Origin: Candidatus Saccharimonadota bacterium
GTDB lineage: Bacteria; Patescibacteriota; Saccharimonadia; Saccharimonadales; Saccharimonadaceae
Assembly: GCA_017510925.1 (NCBI GenBank)
Contig: JAFWLT010000006.1
Location: 34,599-98,598, forward strand
Direction: 5' to 3'
DNA: 64,000 bases
Position 1 is the stretch's first letter. The number at the start of each line of letters is the position of its first letter. Position numbers and translations under genes: made by a program. The notes beneath the pieces are model-generated. The model did no database searches. It saw only the letters and a program-made list of their open reading frames with translations, and had not been told where the DNA came from. This document shows positions 35,475-43,515 of this stretch, in pieces.

Positions 35475-35716
35475 TTTCTGTGAAAAACTTTGTGAAAATC
35501 TCAGTGTAAATCCAGTGCAAAAAATTGTGAATTTCATAACACTCACAAAAAACGTGTGTAAAACCACCAACTTTTCACAACTTTTTAACACCATTTCTCA
35601 CCAACTTTTCAACACTTTCCTCACTCAGAGCCACCCCAAGGCTTATTCACAATTTCACAGCACCTACTACTACCACTACGATATTTTTAAAATTAATAAT
35701 ATAAGAAAGGTTTAAA
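35475..35716. other. Probable oriC, right part (dnaA-dnaN intergenic)
   Basis: This 242-bp gap is dense in DnaA-box-like nonamers. Examples are TGTGAAAAA (35480-35488), TGTGAAAAT (35491-35499), TTTTCACAA (35572-35580) and TTATTCACA (35643-35651, one mismatch from TTATCCACA). An A/T-only run before dnaN (about 35682-35704) is a candidate unwinding element. Together with the rpmH-dnaA gap this suggests an origin split by dnaA. A reading frame of 82 codons here is judged spurious. Confidence 0.7.
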
Positions 35717-36841
35717 ATGGAAATTGAAGTTCTGGCAGAAAAACTATCAAAAGCTCTAAATAATGTCAGCCGTATCGCCACTAGTAAAGTTACTTTACCA
35801 GTTTTAAATAACGTATTAATTAAAGTAAAAAATAAACAAGTATCTTTAGTTACTACTAATTTAGATATGGCAATTATAGATTTTCTACCAGTTTCCTCTT
35901 CTAAAGACGGTGTTATCACTGTTCCTGCTAAACTTCTTGCTGATTTTGTTTCTGTTTTACCAAAAGAGACCAAAACTAATATATCTGTTAAAGATAATAA
36001 AGTTACCATTAAAGCTGATAAATATTCATCGACTATTAATGGTACACCAGCAGATGATTTTCCAGAACTTCCAGAAATTGATGAGAAAAAAGCCGTTGTA
36101 TTTAAAATGAGCACAGAGGAATTTAAGAAAGGTATGGAGCAAGTAGTAGTTGCAAGCTCTAACGACTTTAATCGCCCAGCTCTTACTGGTATTCATTTTT
36201 ATACCAATAATAAGGTTCTTTATACTGTAGCGACGGATGGTTATAGAGTGGCTAAGAAAAAATTAGTAAAAAATGTTCAGAGTGAAATTAAAGTTACTAT
36301 TCCAGCTGTTACTATTCAAGAGGTTTTAAGATCTATTAATGACGAGATGGAGGAAATTGAAATTTCCTTCAACGAAGACTTAGTTCGCTTCCGTTTAGGT
36401 GAAATTGAGATTGTTTCTAAATTGATCGACGCCGAATATCCAAATATTGATAATTTTATTCCAAAAGAATCAAATATAGAACTGGAAGCTAGCCGCGAAG
36501 AATTGGTTCGTATTACAAAACTAGCTAGCCTCTTTGCGAGACACGGGGCAAATGATGTAATTACTTGTGAAACTAAAACCCCAAACACCTTCTCTATTCA
36601 TTCTATCGCTAATGAATTTGGTGAGAATGATTCTATTATTGAGACTAAAGTAGAAAAAGACGGCAAAATTTCTATTACCTCTAAATACTTGTTAGATGCT
36701 CTAAATGTGATGGATGGTGAAGACATAATAATTGGTTTTTCGGAGAGTGTAGATAAAATTACTAATATGGCTGTGCCGATGATTCTAAAAAATAAAGGCT
36801 CAGATGATTATATTCACATCTTGATGCCGGTAAGCATCTAA
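35717..36841 (+). CDS. dnaN: DNA polymerase III beta sliding clamp
   Basis: This 374-residue ring-forming clamp tethers the replicative polymerase. Three similar domains of about 120 residues are apparent. Family features include TTNLDMAIIDFLP, ADDFPELPEI, RPALTGIHFYTNN, TDGYRVAKK and the C-terminal MPMILKNKG-like segment (here VPMILKNKG) ending HILMPVSI. A Shine-Dalgarno AGAAAGG precedes the ATG. Confidence 0.97.
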   Translation: MEIEVLAEKLSKALNNVSRIATSKVTLPVLNNVLIKVKNKQVSLVTTNLDMAIIDFLPVSSSKDGVITVPAKLLADFVSVLPKETKTNISVKDNKVTIKADKYSSTINGTPADDFPELPEIDEKKAVVFKMSTEEFKKGMEQVVVASSNDFNRPALTGIHFYTNNKVLYTVATDGYRVAKKKLVKNVQSEIKVTIPAVTIQEVLRSINDEMEEIEISFNEDLVRFRLGEIEIVSKLIDAEYPNIDNFIPKESNIELEASREELVRITKLASLFARHGANDVITCETKTPNTFSIHSIANEFGENDSIIETKVEKDGKISITSKYLLDALNVMDGEDIIIGFSESVDKITNMAVPMILKNKGSDDYIHILMPVSI

Positions 36842-37858
36842 ATGATAATTAAAACTATTAAACTCACTAACTTTAGAAACCACAAGAGTTATTCTTTAAA
36901 TTGTAAACCAACTACTACCTTAATTTTAGGTGAAAACGGCTGTGGTAAAACTTCGGTTCTTGAAGCAATTTATATCTTAACTCAAGGTAAAAGTTTTCGT
37001 GCCACTGACCCAGATATTATTAAAAGAGACACTGAATATTATTTAATAGAATTAGAGTATGATACCGGAGAAAAAGTCCTCGCAAGTTACGATAAAAAAT
37101 CTAAAACATTTAAAGTTGAAGACAAAAAAACTAGGCGACTTTCACCTAAATACAAATATCCAATTATCCTATTTTTACCAAGCGACTTAAACCTTATTAC
37201 TGGTGCACCATCACGTCATCGTGATTATTTTGATCGCTTCTTCTCTATTTTGAGCCCAGAGTATAATAGTGCTCTAAATAAATATAATAAAGCTCTCGTT
37301 CAAAGAAATAAACTTTTAAAAGATGAATTTATTAGCCAGGCCTCTATCTTCCCTTGGAACGTTTTACTAGCTAAAAACGGTGTAATTTTAAATAGTTTAA
37401 GACAAAAATTTATTAAAGAAATCAACCAAACTTTAACCGAAACTTATCGCTCTATCGCTGAAAATGGAGATAATGTAGAAATTAAATATATCACCGATAT
37501 TAATAATTTCACCGAAAATGAATATCTAAATTTTCTAGAAAAAAACTACGAAAAAGACCGAATATTAGGCCACACAAGTTTTGGTGTTCACCGGGATGAT
37601 TTTGAATTTATTTTTAATCAAACAAAAGCTGATGGTTCTGCCTCGCGTGGTGAAACTCGCTCTATTATTTTAGCCCTTAAATTTATTGAAGCCAAAATAA
37701 TTGCCGAAGAATTAGGTAAAAAACCAATTATTCTCCTAGATGATGTGTTTTCAGAATTAGATAATAAAAGAAGAAAATGCCTAATTAATAATTTTAAAAA
37801 TCACCAAGTTATTATTACAAGCGTAGAAAAGTTTACAAACTCGCGTAATAGTCGTTAA
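36842..37858 (+). CDS. recF: DNA replication and repair protein RecF
   Basis: This 338-residue SMC-like ATPase loads RecA at gaps. Walker A GENGCGKTS lies near residue 33, the signature is in DGSASRGETRSII, and Walker B is IILLDDVFSELD. GVHRDDFEF is a RecF-specific segment. It starts immediately after the dnaN stop. Its 3' end overlaps the convergent unknown gene by 26 bp. Confidence 0.95.
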   Translation: MIIKTIKLTNFRNHKSYSLNCKPTTTLILGENGCGKTSVLEAIYILTQGKSFRATDPDIIKRDTEYYLIELEYDTGEKVLASYDKKSKTFKVEDKKTRRLSPKYKYPIILFLPSDLNLITGAPSRHRDYFDRFFSILSPEYNSALNKYNKALVQRNKLLKDEFISQASIFPWNVLLAKNGVILNSLRQKFIKEINQTLTETYRSIAENGDNVEIKYITDINNFTENEYLNFLEKNYEKDRILGHTSFGVHRDDFEFIFNQTKADGSASRGETRSIILALKFIEAKIIAEELGKKPIILLDDVFSELDNKRRKCLINNFKNHQVIITSVEKFTNSRNSR

Positions 37859-39950
37859 GAAACGCCACAACTGGGTTTTCTGGGCCTTCAAAGTATTTAA
37901 TGTTAGTATATGCCGTTTCGTCACCATCATACTGCCTGAGAGCGTCTGTAGCGCGTGCTAAGGACACATATCGTTGAGCGTACTTATATTTTTCCCAATC
38001 TGGATTTGAGCTGGAGTTTACAAATACTTTACCAGTAGCAATTGCTTTATCTTCGTCTGATGCTCCAAGCCAGGTTTTAATCATTGAAATAATACTAGAA
38101 ACGAACGGAATAGAAGAGGAGTCTCCCTGGATAGCTTCTAGAATTCCCCCATCCATTATGCCTACCGGGGTTAATCTTTCGTTATTATATTTAATAAAGT
38201 TGGCGAGATCTGAATCTGGCTTTACGGTTCTTTTGCCGTTTTCAAGTTCTGTGTTTTCTTCTACAAATGCCGTAAACCCTTCATTATTAAACGGATCATC
38301 AAGCGTGGAGGTGTCAAAAGTTGTTACTTCTGAACAGGCTGCTGAACCAACTGCGCCAATTGAATTAATAGTTTCACAGTCTGTACCAAAATTAGAAAGA
38401 TATAAAGTGCCTTCGTCTTCTGCTTTTACCGAAGAAAAAATGCTAGAAAAACCATTTTTGAGCCCCGAAGCAAATTTATGAACGATGGAACCAATGAAAG
38501 TATTTGGTGAACTAACATCAAACGGGCTACGATTCATTCTATCCACTTCCCTGTCTAATTCAGCGATTTCTGATCCTAATCTGGCATAGGATTTTACTGC
38601 ATCACCGTCACCAGCTGTGCCACCACTAGCTTTGGCGAGCATCTTCCCTACATTTACTGCCCCTTCCACTAACATTTCCCCACCATAAATGCCACCAATC
38701 GTATCAAAACTATTATCCACCAACGAACTATTTAGGATTGGTATACTATTTGTCATCGCCTCAAAACTAGCAGTTTCTTCCCCACCCCATAAAAATCTAC
38801 CAACCGTACCTTTGGTTTTAGTGCTAGTAGAAGTGACGTTTTCCTCTCTAAATTTATTGCTTACATTGCCTGTTCCTGTTTGATTCTCTACAGACTTTAA
38901 AACTCTATCCGAAGCGTAATTAGTTACTTTATTTACGTCAATTCTTTCACCTGACAAAATCGCATAAAGACTTGGCGACTGAAGCATACTACCACGCGTA
39001 GTGATCGTCTCACCGGTTTTTACATCAGTAATACTAGACTCGGTTTCTTTGAAGAGGTAATTCATAGCTTCGTTAATCTTAGCCTCGCTACCATCACCAG
39101 CTTTCATTTTGCGGATGTTTTCCATAAAGGCCATAAAGAAAATTGCTGATTTTTGTTCTTTGGTAATAATATCGGCATTATTAAGCTCAGTAGCAGCATT
39201 CATTGTTGCCGAAAATTCGTCTTCGTCTATATTGCTTTCAGCCACGGTTTTTACAAATTCTTCTGCATTAGAGCCAGAGCGTCCAGTCTCGCCGATTATC
39301 TCGTAGTCTTGATATTTCTCACCTTTTTCATTCTCTTTTTCTACTAAACCAACATTACTTACACTTACATCGCTACCCTTGCCCACAAGCCGATTCATTA
39401 CTTGGTCAAACTCAGACCCTTTGGTGTAATTATCTCTAGTAGTGCCAATTTTTCTAAACACTTCTTCGGCTGGCTCGTCGTAGAAATATGCTGCTCTATC
39501 ATAGGTAGCAGCCGTGAAGGCTTTATAAAGAGCTGCGTTAGAATGGACTTTATTTATAAAATTACCTGCCGTGATAATCTCGCCCTTAAAAGTGAGAGTA
39601 GAACCGTTTACTTCTACGCCTTGGCCTTCTAAGCGCTTCTTTGTGTTGGCTGGGATGTCTCCACTTTCGAGCGCCTGTTCAAACACCAACATTTTACTTT
39701 CTACGGCGTCGGCATACTGTACATCCGTAGCCTCAATTAATCTTTCAGAAATTGCTGCCGGAATAAAATTCCCAAACGACATCAAGATAGCTAGCACTAT
39801 TACCATCAAAATAATTAACCCCAAAGCCCCAAGGGATTTGTGATGCTTTCTACCGTCAACTCTACCAGTTACACGAGAAACAAACTGTTTCCCAGCTTCA
39901 CTGTCTAGCGCAGACCTTTCGCTTGCCTTTAATACTTCCTCGGCAGACAT
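37833..39950 (-). CDS. Large single-pass exported protein of unknown function
   Basis: I do not recognise this 705-residue protein. It begins MSAEEVLKASERSALDSEAG, has a basic stretch GRVDGRKHHKSLG, one strong membrane helix (about 48-66) and then some 640 residues predicted outside the membrane. That part is rich in Asp, Glu, Ser and Asn, with a cysteine pair in DCETINSIGAVGSAACS. The C-terminus has WEKYKYAQRYVSLARATDAL. The start at 39950 follows a TATAAT (39960-39965) by 9 nt and has no Shine-Dalgarno. Its position beside the origin cluster suggests a core rather than a recently acquired gene. No enzyme motif was seen. Confidence 0.75.
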   Translation of the reverse strand: MSAEEVLKASERSALDSEAGKQFVSRVTGRVDGRKHHKSLGALGLIILMVIVLAILMSFGNFIPAAISERLIEATDVQYADAVESKMLVFEQALESGDIPANTKKRLEGQGVEVNGSTLTFKGEIITAGNFINKVHSNAALYKAFTAATYDRAAYFYDEPAEEVFRKIGTTRDNYTKGSEFDQVMNRLVGKGSDVSVSNVGLVEKENEKGEKYQDYEIIGETGRSGSNAEEFVKTVAESNIDEDEFSATMNAATELNNADIITKEQKSAIFFMAFMENIRKMKAGDGSEAKINEAMNYLFKETESSITDVKTGETITTRGSMLQSPSLYAILSGERIDVNKVTNYASDRVLKSVENQTGTGNVSNKFREENVTSTSTKTKGTVGRFLWGGEETASFEAMTNSIPILNSSLVDNSFDTIGGIYGGEMLVEGAVNVGKMLAKASGGTAGDGDAVKSYARLGSEIAELDREVDRMNRSPFDVSSPNTFIGSIVHKFASGLKNGFSSIFSSVKAEDEGTLYLSNFGTDCETINSIGAVGSAACSEVTTFDTSTLDDPFNNEGFTAFVEENTELENGKRTVKPDSDLANFIKYNNERLTPVGIMDGGILEAIQGDSSSIPFVSSIISMIKTWLGASDEDKAIATGKVFVNSSSNPDWEKYKYAQRYVSLARATDALRQYDGDETAYTNIKYFEGPENPVVAFLNDYYASL

Positions 39951-39988
39951 ACTATATATATTATACAATATATGGTATAATATGGCTA
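39951..39988. promoter_or_regulatory. Divergent leaderless promoter pair (unknown exported protein / RNA methyltransferase)
   Basis: Minus-strand TATAAT (39960-39965) lies 9 nt before the ATG at 39950. Plus-strand TATAAT (39976-39981) lies 7 nt before a GTG at 39989. The ATG at 39982 on the plus strand is followed by a stop after four codons, which supports the GTG as the real start. Confidence 0.7.
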
Positions 39989-41218
39989 GTGATTAAGGTA
40001 GAAAAATTTATTCCGGGTGGGCAAGCTCTTGGCACTAATTCTGATGGCAAGAAAATTTTTTTCTGGAATGCTCTACCTGGTGAAATCATCTTAGAATATG
40101 AAATTACCAAAAACAAATCTTCCTATGCTGAAGCTATTGCTACTTCTATTTCTAGCCCTTCTAAATATCGCGTAGAGCCCAAGGACGAATGTTTTCTCTC
40201 TACTTCCCCCTGGCAAATTCTAGATTATAATTATGAATTAGAGCAAAAATCACTTCTCGTTCAAGAAATTTTTAGAGAGCATAATATCAATATAGAGCCT
40301 CCAGAAGTCATTACAGACGGCAAAGATTATCAATATCGCAACAAAATGGAATACGCTCTTTATTATGATTTAGAGAAAGCTAAAATTTTTCCAGCCTTTC
40401 ACGCCCGTGGTTCACACAGAAAAATTTCTATCACTAACTCTTCTTTGGAACGCCCAGAAATCTTTAAAAAAGCTTTAGAAATCATTGACGATTTAAATAA
40501 TAAGGGCGAAGAAGCTCGCAAATATCAGTCGCTCCTCCTTCGCTGTAACCAAAACGGCGAAGTTTCTGGTGGGTTATACGAGAATCATCAGCCTCACCCA
40601 GTTTTTAATAATTTAAAAGATGAAATTTTGGGCAAAGAATATTCTTACTCGCCAAACGGTTTTTTCCAAATTAATTTACCGGTTTACGAAATGGCATTAT
40701 CAGAAATTAAAAAACACATTGTTACAGAAAACGTTCTGGATCTTTATGCTGGTGTCGGCACCATTGGCCTCTCCGTCGCGAGAGACAAAAACCTTACTCT
40801 AGTTGAAGTAGACAAATCTGCTTTTGGAGAGTTATGTAAGAATGTTGTCATTGAGGACATTTCGGAGCACGGCAGTGCGAGAATTAGTGCCGGTCGCCCG
40901 TGGCGACGGGCCGACCGGACACGTGTCCGAAATGGCAATATTCTTACAGAACTAGCTAAATCAGAAGAAGTTTTGGAGTACATCGAACCAGATCAAACCG
41001 TAATTATAGACCCGCCACGTGCCGGCTGCGACAAAAAATTAATAGACAAGCTATTAGAAATAAAACCAAAAAAGATCATTTATCTTTCTTGCAATCCTGC
41101 TACACAGGCTCGCGATGTTAAAATTTTGCTAGAAAAATATCGCATCGAAGAAATTAAAACTTTTAATTTCTTCCCTCACACTCCACATATAGAAAACTTA
41201 ACGGTTTTGTCACTATGA
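39989..41218 (+). CDS. RumA/RlmD-like RNA (uracil-5-)-methyltransferase with a palindromic insert
   Basis: This 409-residue enzyme would methylate uracil C5 in rRNA or tRNA with SAM. It has a TRAM-like N-terminus (KFIPGGQALGTNSDGKK), SAM motif DLYAGVGTIGLSVA, IIDPPRAGC, and the catalytic cysteine in YLSCNPATQARD. The expected Fe-S cysteine cluster is reduced to one Cys (CFLSTSPWQ), so it is probably cluster-free. The GTG start at 39989 fits a leaderless mRNA; the longer ATG frame would overlap the divergent gene. Residues about 291-315 (EHGSARISAGRPWRRADRTR) come from a GC-rich hairpin element inserted in frame. Confidence 0.9.
   Translation: MIKVEKFIPGGQALGTNSDGKKIFFWNALPGEIILEYEITKNKSSYAEAIATSISSPSKYRVEPKDECFLSTSPWQILDYNYELEQKSLLVQEIFREHNINIEPPEVITDGKDYQYRNKMEYALYYDLEKAKIFPAFHARGSHRKISITNSSLERPEIFKKALEIIDDLNNKGEEARKYQSLLLRCNQNGEVSGGLYENHQPHPVFNNLKDEILGKEYSYSPNGFFQINLPVYEMALSEIKKHIVTENVLDLYAGVGTIGLSVARDKNLTLVEVDKSAFGELCKNVVIEDISEHGSARISAGRPWRRADRTRVRNGNILTELAKSEEVLEYIEPDQTVIIDPPRAGCDKKLIDKLLEIKPKKIIYLSCNPATQARDVKILLEKYRIEEIKTFNFFPHTPHIENLTVLSL
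40861..40931 (+). repeat. GC-rich palindromic element inserted in frame (copy 1)
   Basis: This 71-bp GC-rich block lies inside the RNA methyltransferase gene. Outer arms are TTCGGAGCAC and GTGTCCGAA. The inner hairpin has a left arm at 40890-40901, loop GGCG and right arm at 40906-40918 (12 bp with one bulged base). A perfect 14-bp palindrome spans 40916-40929. Its inner core matches the valS copy in sequence and structure. Confidence 0.75.
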
Positions 41219-41889
41219 AAGAAGATTTACCGAAAAAACGCACGCTCTGGTTTACTATTATAAATGCATTTTTGGTGGTCACTACCATCATTGTCACTTA
41301 TATTACGCTCCGTTTTGGCACTGTTGCTGGACAAGTAGACACTGGTACTACGTATGGTTGGATGTATATTATTACTTTCACAGTTCAAAGCAATATTTTA
41401 CTGGGGCTTGTCGCACTAGTCAACCTGATTTTGAGTATCAGAAGTCTTAAACTAAACAAACCGATTCCTAGAGCTGCACTAGTTTGGTATTTGGTAGCGT
41501 CTTCTGCTGCAATGCTTACAGCCCTTACTGTGATTTTCTTTCTTGCTCCAATACGGGCAATCGGTGGGCGCAACTACTTTGATATGCTGCTTGGTCCAAT
41601 GTTTTTCTTTCATTTCTTTAATCCATTTCTTTCGGCAGCAGCTTTCGTCTACCTTACACCAGGTATTAAATTTGCTCGGCCAGATTGTTTCTTTGCGCTT
41701 ATTCCTCCCGTCGCCTACGCAGCGCCATATATTCTAAACGTGATTATTCTAAAGAATTGGCCAGATTTTTATCATTTCACTTTCGGGGGTCATTATATTG
41801 CTATTCTTCCGGTGTTTATTATTATTTCAAGTATCACTTTTGGCATTGCTTCACTTCTTGTAAAATTTCATAACCATCGCGCCAGATAG
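41215..41889 (+). CDS. Pr6Pr-like polytopic membrane protein
   Basis: This 224-residue protein has six hydrophobic helices. The features FTVQSNILLGLVALVNLI, LLGPMFFFHFFNPFL and an aromatic-rich loop before FGGHYIAILPVF resemble Pr6Pr family membrane proteins, whose function is poorly known. The ATG overlaps the methyltransferase stop by 4 bp. It precedes tRNA-Ser. Family call is moderate. Confidence 0.6.
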   Translation: MKEDLPKKRTLWFTIINAFLVVTTIIVTYITLRFGTVAGQVDTGTTYGWMYIITFTVQSNILLGLVALVNLILSIRSLKLNKPIPRAALVWYLVASSAAMLTALTVIFFLAPIRAIGGRNYFDMLLGPMFFFHFFNPFLSAAAFVYLTPGIKFARPDCFFALIPPVAYAAPYILNVIILKNWPDFYHFTFGGHYIAILPVFIIISSITFGIASLLVKFHNHRAR

Positions 41890-41930
41890 GGTTTTCTTTT
41901 CTCTTAAAATATGCTATTATAGGTTTACAC

Positions 41931-42020
41931 GGAAAGGTGTCCGAGTGGTTTAAGGAGCACGCTTGGAAAGCGTGTGTAGGGGCAACTCTACCGCAGGTTC
42001 GAATCCTGTCCTTTCCGCCA
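41931..42020 (+). tRNA. tRNA-Ser(GGA)
   Basis: This 90-nt class II tRNA includes an encoded CCA. Acceptor stem GGAAAGG pairs with CCTTTCC, the anticodon stem-loop is CACGC-TTGGAAA-GCGTG, there is a long variable arm (TGTAGGGGCAACTCTACC region), and the T-loop is GGTTCGAATCC. Anticodon GGA reads UCC/UCU. A TGCTATTAT -10 box lies at 41912-41920. Confidence 0.95.
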
Positions 42021-42030
42021 GGAATATTTG

Positions 42031-42056
42031 GAAAATGACCTTTAGGTCATTTTTTA
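42031..42056 (+). terminator. Intrinsic terminator after tRNA-Ser(GGA)
   Basis: The hairpin AAATGACC-TTTA-GGTCATTT is followed by a T run, 10 bp after the tRNA CCA. Confidence 0.65.
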
Positions 42057-42076
42057 AATATTCTTCGTCAGAAGAA

Positions 42077-42144
42077 GACAGGATGCGAGCCCAAGGTTCG
42101 AATGGAGCGCGAAGCGCGACATCCCTATCCTGTCCTTTCCGCCA
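42077..42144 (+). repeat. Duplicated tRNA-Ser 3' end interrupted by a palindromic insert
   Basis: The last 18 bases of tRNA-Ser(GGA), ATCCTGTCCTTTCCGCCA (42003-42020), recur exactly at 42127-42144. Upstream, GGTTCGAA (T-loop) recurs at 42096-42103 but is separated from the 3' end by a 23-nt segment containing GCGC-GAA-GCGC. An outer arm GACAGGAT (42077-42084) pairs with ATCCTGTC (42127-42134). It is not a functional tRNA. Confidence 0.75.
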
Positions 42145-42213
42145 TTTTTATGCATTGTATTTTCCCATATAATTTGTTATAATGAAACTAATTAAATAAA
42201 AGGAGTTATCTTT

Positions 42214-42705
42214 ATGACACTAAAAAAACTATTGCTTACCATTGCTGGTGCAATCGCTGTTCTTGGCGCATTTTTGCCTTGGGCTGCAGTAACCTTCTTT
42301 ATCTCTGTAAGGTTAAATCCGTTCCAGATGGGCGAGCCGCTACCAATTATTTTGGCAATTCTTACCCTCGTCTGTGGTGTAGCAAGCATTCTTCTTAATG
42401 TTCTTAAAGAAAAGCAAATCAAAAATATTATTAAGATTAAAAACATCGAGAAACTCCCTCTCTTTGCAGGTATTGCTCTCGTTGCTATTGCCGTAATTGC
42501 CTTCATCTATGTTAAGGCTAGTACTAGTGGCGTAGCAAACGCTAGCTTTGGTATTTGGCTAATTGGTCTTGCTGGTGTTGCTACCATCGTTCTTCCTTAT
42601 CTCAAGAACGTCAAAGCTCTCGACAAAGTTGTCCTTGGTCAACCAGAAAAAGCTGAGAAAAAGGCTGAAAAACCAGCTAAGAAAGAAACTGCTAAGAAAA
42701 AATAA
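42214..42705 (+). CDS. Small four-helix membrane protein with Lys/Ala/Glu tail
   Basis: This 163-residue protein is unrecognised. It has four hydrophobic helices (about 5-28, 45-65, 83-102, 112-132) and a C-terminal repeat-like tail (KAEKKAEKPAKKETAKKK) that probably lies in the cytoplasm and could bind nucleic acid or membrane phosphates. A TGTTATAAT -10 (42174-42182) and a strong Shine-Dalgarno AAAGGAG precede it. It is 21 bp upstream of a MacB-type ABC transporter and may be co-transcribed. Confidence 0.65.
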   Translation: MTLKKLLLTIAGAIAVLGAFLPWAAVTFFISVRLNPFQMGEPLPIILAILTLVCGVASILLNVLKEKQIKNIIKIKNIEKLPLFAGIALVAIAVIAFIYVKASTSGVANASFGIWLIGLAGVATIVLPYLKNVKALDKVVLGQPEKAEKKAEKPAKKETAKKK

Positions 42706-42726
42706 TCGTTCAGAAGTTGTGGGGAA

Positions 42727-43515
42727 ATGGACGATAACGTAGTAATTAAGTTAACTGGTCTTACCAAGCGTTTTGGCTATGGTGATACTACCTCATTTGC
42801 ACTTAAAGATTTCGATCTAGAAGTAAAAAGAGGCGAGTTCATTATGATTATGGGGCCATCCGGCTGTGGTAAGACCACCCTTCTCAATATTATCGGGCTT
42901 TTAGATCGCCCTACCGAAGGTGAATATATTCTAAACGGCGAAGACGTTTCTGATATATCATCTTCTCGCCAGGCTAGACTAAGAGCCCGTAAAATTGGTT
43001 TTATTTTTCAAGATTTTAATCTTATTCAAAATCTCACCGTCATAGAAAACGTGGCTCTTCCATTAGTTTATGTTAATCGCCCACGCACGGTCAGATTAAA
43101 AGCAGCATCAAACGCTCTGGGCAGGTTCCATCTTAGTGAAAAAGAATATTATCGTCCAAGCCAACTCTCTGGTGGCCAAAAACAACGCGTAGCCATTGCT
43201 CGTGCTATTGTCTCTGATCCAGAAATTATTTTGGCAGATGAGCCTACCGGTAACCTAGATTCTCGTTCTTCCAATATCGTGATGGACGAGCTTAAAGCTA
43301 TTCATGAAGAGGGTAACACTATTATAATGGTAACCCACAACCCAGCGCTCACCGTTTATGCTACACGTGTAATTAATATGCTAGATGGCCAAATTCATAC
43401 CGACGTTAAAACTGTAGAAGATCACGATCTTCCTCGCCCAATTGCTGCCAAAACCAGAAAGCGCTTTAATCGTAGAGCTCTAAAGAAAGGACGTTTCAAT
43501 GTCGATGCTTTTTAA
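42727..43515 (+). CDS. MacB/LolD-type ABC transporter ATPase
   Basis: This 262-residue ATPase has Walker [10 protein letters not shown], signature [15 protein letters not shown] and Walker [15 protein letters not shown], all close to the MacB/LolD/FtsE subfamily. The C-terminus extends into a basic tail ([14 protein letters not shown]). It overlaps the FtsX-like permease gene by 17 bp, forming a two-gene mechanotransmission-type transporter. The exported substrate (peptide, lipid or antibiotic) is unknown. Confidence 0.92.
   Translation: MDDNVVIKLTGLTKRFGYGDTTSFALKDFDLEVKRGEFIMIMGPSGCGKTTLLNIIGLLDRPTEGEYILNGEDVSDISSSRQARLRARKIGFIFQDFNLIQNLTVIENVALPLVYVNRPRTVRLKAASNALGRFHLSEKEYYRPSQLSGGQKQRVAIARAIVSDPEIILADEPTGNLDSRSSNIVMDELKAIHEEGNTIIMVTHNPALTVYATRVINMLDGQIHTDVKTVEDHDLPRPIAAKTRKRFNRRALKKGRFNVDAF

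Noticed and set aside
35467..35715. 82-codon frame between dnaA and dnaN
   Set aside because: It overlaps the end of dnaA, has no ribosome binding site, and its sequence is made of DnaA-box-like repeats. The region is better explained as origin DNA.
37833..37858. Overlap of recF with the convergent unknown gene considered as a frameshift
   Set aside because: Both proteins end naturally and recF has full length and all motifs. A 26-bp convergent overlap is normal in compact genomes.
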